From contig CAMDCC010000028.1 in the NCBI GenBank assembly GCA_945889545.1, forward strand, positions 1 through 16,225: a stretch of 16,225 nucleotides of DNA, in the 5' to 3' direction. Both the position numbers and the translations under genes were made by a program. This document shows, in pieces, positions 7,473 to 13,432 of the stretch (positions are counted from its first letter, which is position 1; each line of letters starts with the position of its first letter). Source of the DNA: Bifidobacterium breve. GTDB taxonomy: Bacteria > Actinomycetota > Acidimicrobiia > IMCC26256 > PALSA-555. The notes beneath the pieces are model-generated. The model saw only the letters and a program-made list of their open reading frames with translations, ran no database searches and had not been told where the DNA came from.

Positions 7473-8171
7473 GTGCGGTTGCGACTGGTCCATGGGTTCA
7501 CACAGACGATCCGGGCGTGGGAGACGGTCGAGGCGCGGCTGCCGCGCGACTGGGATGTGCAGCCGCTGGCGATTCCCGACGGGCTCGACTTCGTGGCCAC
7601 GGCCGCAACCCTCGGTCTGCGCGGTGGCGAAGGCGCCTGGGTCGGCTACTCGATGGGCGGGCGGTTGTGCTTGCGGCTGGCCCTCGATCGACCCGAGTTG
7701 GTCGAGCGTCTGGTGCTGCTGAGTGCGTCGCCGGGAATCGCGGCACCGGCCGATCGAGAGGCGCGCCTCGCGGTCGACGAAGGTCGCGTCCGCGACCTCG
7801 AACGTGACGGCGTCGAGAAGTTCCTCGAGCATTGGCTCGCTCAACGCTTGTTCGAGACCCTTCCACGCGACGCCGCGATGATCGACGAACGACAAAGGCG
7901 CAACACAGTGCACGGTCTTGCGCACCAGCTGCGCGCATTGGGGCAGGCCGCGCATGAATCGATGTGGGATCGCCTCTCGGAGCTGGAGATGCCGGTACTC
8001 GTCGTGAGCGGTCAATGGGACCGCGCGTACACCGAGATCGCGGAGCAGATCGGCGCTGCGATCGGAACCAACGCCAAGGTCGTCACCGTGGAGAAGGCCG
8101 GCCACGCGCTGCACTTGGAGCGACCCGACGAGGTGGCTCAACTGCTCGCCTCCTGGCTCGAAACCGCATAG
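7473..8171 (+). CDS. menH: SHCHC synthase, alpha/beta hydrolase (MenH)
   Basis: This enzyme eliminates pyruvate from the MenD product to give 2-succinyl-6-hydroxy-2,4-cyclohexadiene-1-carboxylate. The 232-residue alpha/beta-hydrolase has the oxyanion loop LVHGFTQTIRAW (HGF at residues 7-9), the nucleophile elbow VGYSMGGRLCLRLAL with Ser60, SGQWD with Asp183, and AGHALHLERP with His211. These supply the Ser-Asp-His triad and the small-protein architecture of MenH. The GTG at 7473 gives an N-terminus starting just before the first beta strand; a longer in-frame extension would run antisense through menD. The gene is alone on its strand here. Its last 34 nt overlap the end of the convergent menC. 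Generic hydrolases share the motifs, so the assignment also rests on the men context. Confidence 0.88.
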   Translation: MRLRLVHGFTQTIRAWETVEARLPRDWDVQPLAIPDGLDFVATAATLGLRGGEGAWVGYSMGGRLCLRLALDRPELVERLVLLSASPGIAAPADREARLAVDEGRVRDLERDGVEKFLEHWLAQRLFETLPRDAAMIDERQRRNTVHGLAHQLRALGQAAHESMWDRLSELEMPVLVVSGQWDRAYTEIAEQIGAAIGTNAKVVTVEKAGHALHLERPDEVAQLLASWLETA

Positions 8172-8989
8172 CGCGCCAGGAGCTCCGGGTCGGGCGTGAT
8201 CGCCCGCACCTGGAGCACGCCATGGTCCGGCACGAGTGGCTCGCGGGTCACGTCTCCCGCGAGCATCCCTGCGGTGGCGAGACCGCAGGCGTACGGAAGA
8301 TCGGGTAACGCCGCCGCGAGCGCGAGTCCAGCGGCGAGCCCTACCGATGTCTCCATCATCGATGTCGGGATTGCCGGCACCTCTGCGGCTTCGGCCACCG
8401 CGAGCGCGGCACGCACACCGCCGAGGGGTTGCACCTTCAGGATCACTGCATCAGCCGCGCCGAGCTCGCACAGACGCCGAGCGTCGTCGATCGATCGGAT
8501 GCATTCATCTGCCCCCAGCGGTACCGCCACTCTGCGCCGAAGTGCCGCGAGCTCTTCGAGCGTGGCGACCGGCTGCTCGACGAGCTCAATGCCGAGGCGG
8601 GCCAAGCGCTCGATCACCGTCACGGCGGTCTCGAGGTCCCATGCTCCGTTCGCATCGACGCGCAGACGCACCGTGTTACCGACGGCGTCGCGAACCTCTT
8701 CGACCAGGCGCATGTCATCGGGTGTGGCCATCTTCACCTTGACGACTGCGAAGTCAGCGAGCGCCTCGGGATCGAACCCGTGACCCGTGACGAGCGCGTT
8801 GACCGGCACCGCGGACCGCACTGGCGTTGGCCAGCCTTCGGTCGCGGCTTCCTCAGCCGCACGACGCGCGGCGGCCGGGTCACACGGGTAACCCGCAAGC
8901 GGCGAGCACTCTCCCCAACCGGCCGGACCCTCCAAGAGCGTGACGTCCCGGTCGCCGATGCGGAGGCGGTGCTCGGTCAGGACAACCAC
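8138..8989 (-). CDS. menC: o-Succinylbenzoate synthase (MenC)
   Basis: This enolase-superfamily enzyme dehydrates SHCHC to o-succinylbenzoate. With the GTG start at 8989 the protein has 283 residues. Seen: GPAGWGECSPL (residues 21-31), the KxK acid/base pair VVKVKMA (Lys84, Lys86), the metal ligands RVDANGAW (Asp112), ELVEQP (Glu138) and GADECI (Asp161), then VILKVQPLGG with Lys185. The N-terminal capping domain is short compared with characterised MenC enzymes, so a start further upstream inside menA cannot be excluded. GTG 8989 overlaps menA by 13 nt; the CTG at 8980 would give a 4-nt CTGA overlap but is a rare start. It is the last gene of menB-menA-menC, and its C-terminal codons overlap menH on the other strand. 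Confidence 0.9.
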   Translation of the reverse strand: MVVLTEHRLRIGDRDVTLLEGPAGWGECSPLAGYPCDPAAARRAAEEAATEGWPTPVRSAVPVNALVTGHGFDPEALADFAVVKVKMATPDDMRLVEEVRDAVGNTVRLRVDANGAWDLETAVTVIERLARLGIELVEQPVATLEELAALRRRVAVPLGADECIRSIDDARRLCELGAADAVILKVQPLGGVRAALAVAEAAEVPAIPTSMMETSVGLAAGLALAAALPDLPYACGLATAGMLAGDVTREPLVPDHGVLQVRAITPDPELLARYAVSSQEASS

Positions 8990-9867
8990 AGGCCCAGCCC
9001 CAACAGCAACGCGGTGACGAGCTCGAGCCGCGCGGTGCCCACGAGCGCAGCAACGAGCTCCGGTGGCGAAACCGCCCGCAACACGAGCATGGTCGGACGG
9101 ATCGCAAGCGGAATTGCCGCGAACGCGAGCAATGCCGTTTCGTGGTCGGCGGCGATCGGCACCACCGCAAGGAATGCCACCGCCACGCACCCCACATACA
9201 GCCGCCGCGTCGCCGACTCGCCGAGGCGGACGGCAAGGGTGCGCTTGCCTGCGGCCGCATCACCGCGAATGTCGCGGAGGTTGTTCGTGACCAAGATCGC
9301 GCAGGCGAGCAGGCCGATCGTGAGTGAGGCCCACAAGGCGTTCGCAGGGACCCGGTCGAGCTGCACGAATGTGGACCCCGCGGTCGCCACGAGGCCGAAG
9401 AACACGAGCACCATCAGCTCGCCGAGTCCGATGTAGCCGTACGGCCTCGGGCCACCCGTGTACAGAACCGCTGCCGCGATCGATGCCACCCCCACGAGCA
9501 GGAGCCACGGCGTCACGATGATCGCGAGCGCGAGTCCGGCGGCGGCCGCAACAGCCAGTGCCATCGCGGCGGCGCCACGCACCGCACCAGGCGACGCGAG
9601 GCCCGACGCGGTAAGACGCACCGGTCCTTTGCGGTCTGTGTCGGTGCCGCGCACGCCGTCGGAGTAGTCGTTGGCGTAGTTCACGCCCACCTGCAGCGCG
9701 AGCGCAACAACCAGCGCGAGCAGCGCCCGCACTGCGCTGATCTCACGTGCCTCGGCGAACGCGACCGCCGTGCCAGCAACGACCGGTGCAATCGCAGCAC
9801 CAAGCGTGCGCAGTCGCGCGCCCATCACCCAGAGACGCCAGCCGGTCGGTGCCACCGTCGTATTCAC
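8977..9867 (-). CDS. menA: 1,4-Dihydroxy-2-naphthoate polyprenyltransferase (MenA)
   Basis: This membrane enzyme attaches the isoprenoid chain to dihydroxynaphthoate, forming demethylmenaquinone. The protein, about 296 residues, is rich in hydrophobic helices and has both aspartate-rich prenyl-diphosphate sites of the UbiA superfamily: NYANDYSDGVRGTDTDR (residues 63-79) and NNLRDIRGDAAAGKRTLAVR (residues 195-214). The second is characteristic of MenA. GLxxP-type motifs near the N-terminus (GARLRTLGAAIAPVVAGTA) mark the start of helix 1. The GTG at 9867 lies 4 nt after the menB stop; a second in-frame GTG at 9855 would shorten it by four residues and is equally possible. No Shine-Dalgarno is visible, which fits coupling to menB. 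The end overlaps menC by 13 nt. Confidence 0.93.
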   Translation of the reverse strand: MNTTVAPTGWRLWVMGARLRTLGAAIAPVVAGTAVAFAEAREISAVRALLALVVALALQVGVNYANDYSDGVRGTDTDRKGPVRLTASGLASPGAVRGAAAMALAVAAAAGLALAIIVTPWLLLVGVASIAAAVLYTGGPRPYGYIGLGELMVLVFFGLVATAGSTFVQLDRVPANALWASLTIGLLACAILVTNNLRDIRGDAAAGKRTLAVRLGESATRRLYVGCVAVAFLAVVPIAADHETALLAFAAIPLAIRPTMLVLRAVSPPELVAALVGTARLELVTALLLGLGLWLS

Positions 9868-9871
9868 TGTA

Positions 9872-10762
9872 TTAGGGACGCTTTGGGAAACGTTCGAACT
9901 CGGGACGGCGCTTCTCCAGGTACGCGCGCTTGCCCTCCTGGGCTTCCTCACTCATGTAATAGAGGAGCGTGGCATCACCCGCGAGCTGTTGGAGCCCGGC
10001 GAGACCGTCGTCGGTCGCGTTCATCGATGCCTTCAGCATGCGCAGCGACAGCGGGCTGTGTCCGAGCATCGTGCGGCACCACTCGACGGTCTCCACCTCG
10101 AGATCCTCGAGCGGCACCACCTTGTTCACGAGACCCATGCGCTCCGCAGCGTCGGCGTCGTATTGCTCACAGAGGAACCAGATCTCGCGCGCCTTCTTCT
10201 GGCCCACCATGCGCGCGAGCAACCCCGATCCATAGCCGCCGTCGAAGGAGCCCACCTTCGGGCCGGTCTGCCCGAAGCGCGCGTTGTCGGCCGCGACCGT
10301 GAGGTCGCACACAACGTGCAGCACGTGACCACCACCGATGGCGTAGCCCGCGACCATCGCGACCACGGGCTTCGGCAGCCGCCGGATCTGCACCTGGAGG
10401 TCGAGCACATTGAGTCGACCGATCCCGTCGTCACCCACATAGCCGTCGTCACCGCGCACGCGCTGGTCGCCACCCGAGCAGAACGCCTCCGGACCCTCCC
10501 CGGTGAGGATGATCACGCCGACTTCGGGGTCGTTGCGAGCGAGCTCGAACGCGGCCTGGAGCTCGAAGAGCGTGCCGGGACGAAAGGCGTTGCGCACCTC
10601 GGGACGGCAGATCGTGATCTTCGCGACCGCGCCACCTGCTTCATCCGCGGTCTCGTAGCGGATGTCGGTGAAGTCGACGGTCCCCGGCTTCCATGCCGCG
10701 CCGGGCCGGATGACCCGGGGATGACCGGCGGCGTCGAGAGCGACGGGAGAGAGATCGGCCAT
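9872..10762 (-). CDS. menB: 1,4-Dihydroxy-2-naphthoyl-CoA synthase (MenB)
   Basis: This crotonase-fold enzyme closes the second ring, converting o-succinylbenzoyl-CoA to DHNA-CoA. The 296-residue protein carries CSGGDQRVRGDDGYVG (residues 95-110), VAGYAIGGGHVLHVVCDL (residues 137-154), FGQTGPKVGSFDGGYGSG (residues 163-180) and LLYYMSEEAQEGKRA with Tyr269. Gly167 in the QTG motif is the mark of type I MenB, which takes bicarbonate as a catalytic base. Mycobacterial type II enzymes carry an aspartate there. The ATG at 10762 has an AGGAG ribosome site 5 nt upstream, a clear reason to reject the long in-frame extension that runs antisense to menE. It heads the menB-menA-menC operon and is divergent from menE across 63 bp. 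Confidence 0.96.
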   Translation of the reverse strand: MADLSPVALDAAGHPRVIRPGAAWKPGTVDFTDIRYETADEAGGAVAKITICRPEVRNAFRPGTLFELQAAFELARNDPEVGVIILTGEGPEAFCSGGDQRVRGDDGYVGDDGIGRLNVLDLQVQIRRLPKPVVAMVAGYAIGGGHVLHVVCDLTVAADNARFGQTGPKVGSFDGGYGSGLLARMVGQKKAREIWFLCEQYDADAAERMGLVNKVVPLEDLEVETVEWCRTMLGHSPLSLRMLKASMNATDDGLAGLQQLAGDATLLYYMSEEAQEGKRAYLEKRRPEFERFPKRP

Positions 10763-10767
10763 CAGGA

Positions 10768-10772
10768 CTCCT
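10768..10772 (-). promoter_or_regulatory. Shine-Dalgarno site of menB
   Basis: On the minus strand AGGAG lies 5 nt before the menB ATG. It is the clearest ribosome-binding site in the window and fixes the menB start. It shows that menB, unlike several neighbours, has a leader. Confidence 0.7.
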
Positions 10773-10790
10773 GGTGAGAGGTATGAATGT

Positions 10791-10825
10791 TGGGAGTGAT
10801 CGCTCCTACGGTACGCTCGGGCCTG
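10791..10825 (+). promoter_or_regulatory. Second copy of the 19-bp candidate operator, menB/menE divergent region
   Basis: TGGGAGTGATCGCTCCTAC (10791-10809) matches the element before the MerR-type gene in 18 of 19 positions. Its core GGAGTGATCGCTCC (10793-10806) is symmetric in six of seven base pairs. TACGGT (10807-10812) overlaps its end exactly as TACAAT does at the first copy, and TACGCT (10812-10817) ends 8 nt before the menE ATG. Either could be the -10. The element also lies upstream of menB on the other strand and could affect both directions. Confidence 0.5.
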
Positions 10826-12007
10826 ATGCCCGGCCAGTCGGGGACACCTCTCGTCGCGGTCCACCTCCCCCGCCCGCAGGCCGCCGCGGCCATCGCCGCC
10901 GCGTGGGATCGAGGCGAGGCCGTCCTCGTGCTCGACCCCGATGCCCCTCGGGTCGCCGCCCAGCGACTGCTCGAGCGCTTCGCGCCCACGCACCTGGTCG
11001 ATGCCACCGGCCTGCACCCGATCGGGGGCCAGCCGGTCGAGGCCGGGACCGCCGCGGTGGTGGTGACCTCGGGTACCACGGGCGAACCCAAGGGTGCCGA
11101 GCTGACCTTCGCGGGCCTCGAGGCGATCGGCACGGCCTTCGGGTCCATGCTCGGCGTGGACCCCGACGATCGAGCCCTCGTGTGCCTCCCCCTCCACCAT
11201 GTGGCGGGTCTGGCGATTCTTGCCCGCGCTCGCGTCTGTGGCGTGCCCGTCACCGTGCACGGTGCCTTCAGCTTGCACGCGGTCGCCGCGGCACCGGCGG
11301 TCGAGGGCGCAACGCTCGTCTCCCTCGTGCCCACGATGCTCGCTCGCCTTGTCGACGCGGGTGCGCCACTGCACGAGTTCCGGCGCATCATCGTGGGCGG
11401 CGCGCCGACCCCGCCCGACCTGCGAGCACGCGCCGAGGCACTCGGAGCGCCCGTCGTGGACTCCTACGGCTTGAGCGAGACGTGGGGCGGTGTCGTGCTC
11501 GACGGCGAACCGGTCCCTGGTATCGAGGTGATGCTCTCGTCCGACGCCCAAGTGCTCATGCGCGGCCCGATGGTCATGCGGGGCTACCGCAACGCGCCCG
11601 ACGCTACCGCCGGCGCGTTCGACGGAGACGGCTGGTTCACCACCGGCGACATCGGCGCGTGGAACGACCACGGCCGGTTGCACGTGGTCGACCGTGCGCG
11701 CGACATCGTGATCTCGGGCGGCGTCAACGTGAGCCCGACCGCCGTCGAAAACGCTCTCGTGACCCACCCACACGTGAGCGACGTGTGCATCGTTGGAACC
11801 GCCGACCCTGAGTGGGGCGAGCGCGTCGTCGCGTTCGTCGTGCCACTCGATGCGTCGGAACCGCTCACGCTCGAGGACCTGCGCACCTTCGGTCGTGACG
11901 CCGGCCTCTCTGACGCGCAGCTCCCGCGCCAGCTCATCCTCGTTCGCGTGATCCCGCGCGCGCCGAGCGGGAAGCCCCTGCGCCGTGAGCTGCGCGGGCC
12001 CGAATGA
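10826..12007 (+). CDS. menE: o-Succinylbenzoate--CoA ligase (MenE)
   Basis: This adenylate-forming enzyme activates o-succinylbenzoate with ATP and joins it to coenzyme A. The 393-residue protein is shorter than many acyl-CoA synthetases but typical of actinobacterial MenE. Seen: the phosphate loop TSGTTGEPKG (residues 81-90), LPLHHVAGLAIL (residues 121-132), IIVGGAPTPPDL, YGLSETWGG (residues 214-222), FTTGDIG (residues 271-277), VDRARDIVISGGVNVSP (residues 288-304) and PSGKPLRREL with the catalytic Lys383. The ATG at 10826 is preferred over one at 10787 because the shared 19-bp element and -10-like hexamers lie between them. The stop overlaps the next gene (ATGA, 12004-12007). Confidence 0.92.
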   Translation: MPGQSGTPLVAVHLPRPQAAAAIAAAWDRGEAVLVLDPDAPRVAAQRLLERFAPTHLVDATGLHPIGGQPVEAGTAAVVVTSGTTGEPKGAELTFAGLEAIGTAFGSMLGVDPDDRALVCLPLHHVAGLAILARARVCGVPVTVHGAFSLHAVAAAPAVEGATLVSLVPTMLARLVDAGAPLHEFRRIIVGGAPTPPDLRARAEALGAPVVDSYGLSETWGGVVLDGEPVPGIEVMLSSDAQVLMRGPMVMRGYRNAPDATAGAFDGDGWFTTGDIGAWNDHGRLHVVDRARDIVISGGVNVSPTAVENALVTHPHVSDVCIVGTADPEWGERVVAFVVPLDASEPLTLEDLRTFGRDAGLSDAQLPRQLILVRVIPRAPSGKPLRRELRGPE

Positions 12008-12918
12008 GCAGCCCGCTCCCGCTCCCGCTCCCGATGCTGGCGACGGCCTCCGAGCGCGTGCCCACCGACGACGAGTGGGCCTGCGAGATGAAGTGGGACG
12101 GCTACCGCGCCATCGTGGGGATCGAGGGGAGCCGGCTGCGCATCGCGTCGCGACGAGGCAACGACGTCACCGCGCGCTACCCCGAGCTCGACGGGCTCCC
12201 TGGCGCCGTCGGGGTGGACTCGATTCTCGACGGCGAGCTCGTGGTGCTGGATGCAGCCGGACACGCGAGCTTTCAGGAGATCCAGCACCACGAGGCGCCA
12301 GCTGTCTTCGTCTGCTTCGACGTGCTGATGCTCGACGGGCGCGACACCACGTCGCTCCCCTGGAGTGACCGGCGCACATTGGTTGAACGACTCGCGCTCT
12401 CGGGCGATCGGTACCAGACTTCGCCGGCACCCATCGGAGGCGCGGCGCGCACACTTGCAGCTGCGGAGGAGCTCGGATTCGAGGGCGTGGTGTGCAAGCA
12501 CATCGACTCGCCCTACCTGCCGGGTCGGCGGTCGACGTCGTGGCGCAAGATCAAGCTCACGAAGCGCCAGGAGCTCGTGATCGGTGGATGGTTGCCGGGC
12601 GAGGGCCGGCTCGCCAACACGCTCGGTTCTGTGCTCGTCGGTCATCACGACGGCGTGGGCGGACCGCTCCGATACGCCGGACGCGTCGGCTCCGGCTTCG
12701 ATGACCGCAGTCGCGATGTGCTCGCGCAGCGCCTGGTGCAGCGATCCACCAGCCCGTTCGACCCCGCACCGCGGGTGAGGGGGGCCATCTGGGTGGAACC
12801 GGACTGCGTGGCCGAGGTGAAGTTCACCGAGTGGACCACGGACGGCGTCCTGCGCCAACCCGTCTTCCTCGCCCTCCGCGACGACAAGGATCCAAACGAC
12901 GTCGTCCGCGAGACCTAA
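12004..12918 (+). CDS. ATP-dependent DNA ligase-type protein (LigC/LigD ligase-domain-like)
   Basis: The 304-residue protein is a minimal nucleotidyltransferase plus OB-fold ligase. All core motifs are visible: EMKWDGYRA with the adenylated Lys30 (motif I), LDGELVV (residues 76-82, motif III), VCFDVLML (IIIa), FEGVVCKH with Glu160 and Lys165 (IV), and WRKIKL (residues 180-185, V). Residues 190-300 fit the OB domain. It resembles the ligase domain of LigD and stand-alone LigC enzymes, which seal nicks in end-joining or base-excision repair. No polymerase, nuclease domain or Ku gene is in the window. The N-terminus begins with a PLPLPLP run. Its ATG overlaps the menE stop by 4 nt, so it is probably co-translated with a menaquinone enzyme, an unexpected pairing with no obvious functional link. 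Confidence 0.87.
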   Translation: MSSPLPLPLPMLATASERVPTDDEWACEMKWDGYRAIVGIEGSRLRIASRRGNDVTARYPELDGLPGAVGVDSILDGELVVLDAAGHASFQEIQHHEAPAVFVCFDVLMLDGRDTTSLPWSDRRTLVERLALSGDRYQTSPAPIGGAARTLAAAEELGFEGVVCKHIDSPYLPGRRSTSWRKIKLTKRQELVIGGWLPGEGRLANTLGSVLVGHHDGVGGPLRYAGRVGSGFDDRSRDVLAQRLVQRSTSPFDPAPRVRGAIWVEPDCVAEVKFTEWTTDGVLRQPVFLALRDDKDPNDVVRET

Positions 12919-12924
12919 TTGCTC

Positions 12925-12973
12925 ATTCTCGGCACGCTGAACAACGCAGAGGTGGGTTGAGCGTGCCGAGAAT
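12925..12973. terminator. Perfect 14-bp inverted repeat between convergent genes
   Basis: ATTCTCGGCACGCT (12925-12938) and AGCGTGCCGAGAAT (12960-12973) are exact reverse complements, separated by a 21-nt loop. The repeat fills the 61-bp gap between the ligase gene and the convergent small gene, so a bidirectional terminator is the simplest reading. There is no T-tract, and the loop is unusually long, though CAAC and GTTG inside it could extend the stem. Confidence 0.65.
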
Positions 12974-12979
12974 CTGGGG

Positions 12980-13351
12980 TCAGGCGTCGCGCAGTGATTC
13001 TTTCCAACTGCGGAACTTGGTGTGGGTGATGCCATCGGGGCCGATGCCTTCGCCGGTGCCGTCGGCGAAGAGGCGGAACACGTACTGGCGGTGCAGATCG
13101 TCGGCATCGATCGCCATGTACCGGGCATCGGCATCCACGGCCGGTCCGGCGCGCCACAGCAGGAAGCCCTTGATCCGGCGCTTGTAGGCGACGAGATCGA
13201 TCCCGAGGTCGGCACCGAGGGTCCGCAACTCAGTGGGCGCTTCCAGCCAGCGTTCTGCCGGGATCAGGAAGTCGCGTTGCGGCGTAGGCGGCAGCTCGTC
13301 GGTATGCCAATCGCGGTCGGTCGGCGTGCGCTGCTCCGCAGGTGTTGCCAT
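12980..13351 (-). CDS. Conserved-looking hypothetical protein, 123 residues
   Basis: I do not recognise this family. The product is soluble, without signal peptide or membrane segment. It has a polar N-terminus (residues 1-25) and then a compact region: LIPAERWLEAP, ADLGIDLVAYKRRIKGFLLW (residues 47-66), a VDADARYMAID stretch, LHRQYVFRLFADGTGEGIGP (residues 86-105), and THTKFRSWKESLRDA at the end. The alternation of aromatic, acidic and glycine residues suggests a small mixed alpha/beta fold. The ATG at 13351 is preferred; one at 13372 would add MRGSIAL. It is divergent from the D-threonine aldolase-like gene across 81 bp and ends 7 nt beyond the inverted repeat shared with the ligase gene. 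Codon use and internal consistency favour a real gene, but its function is unknown. Confidence 0.68.
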   Translation of the reverse strand: MATPAEQRTPTDRDWHTDELPPTPQRDFLIPAERWLEAPTELRTLGADLGIDLVAYKRRIKGFLLWRAGPAVDADARYMAIDADDLHRQYVFRLFADGTGEGIGPDGITHTKFRSWKESLRDA

Positions 13352-13359
13352 CAGTGCAA

Positions 13360-13378
13360 TGCTCCCACGCATGGAGCA
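13360..13378. repeat. Small inverted repeat upstream of the 123-residue gene
   Basis: TGCTCC (13360-13365) and GGAGCA (13373-13378) form a 6-bp stem around a 7-nt loop, 9 bp before the start of the minus-strand gene. Its position fits an operator, but it is short enough to be chance. Confidence 0.3.
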
Positions 13379-13396
13379 GCCGAGCGTCTCGAAGAG

Positions 13397-13419
13397 CGGC
13401 GCTCGGTATCCGAGCGCCG
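13397..13419. promoter_or_regulatory. Perfect 10-bp inverted repeat in the divergent spacer (candidate operator)
   Basis: CGGCGCTCGG (13397-13406) and CCGAGCGCCG (13410-13419) are exact reverse complements around TAT. The repeat lies 13 nt before the ATG at 13433, between two divergent genes. It could be a repressor-binding site or a transcript hairpin. No regulator gene is adjacent. The surrounding bases repeat CGAGCG several times. Confidence 0.45.
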
Positions 13420-13432
13420 AGCGAGCGCGACC

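Noticed and set aside
10787..10825. Upstream ATG for menE
   Set aside because: It would place the shared 19-bp element and both -10-like hexamers inside the coding region. Residues 1-13 are not part of the MenE fold.
10763..11773. N-terminal extension of menB by over 330 codons
   Set aside because: It is antisense to menE, has no domain character, and the ATG at 10762 has a good AGGAG ribosome site and matches the usual MenB N-terminus.
12010..12033. CCCGCT-type microrepeat at the start of the ligase gene
   Set aside because: It simply encodes the PLPLPLP run and is too short and simple to be a meaningful repeat.
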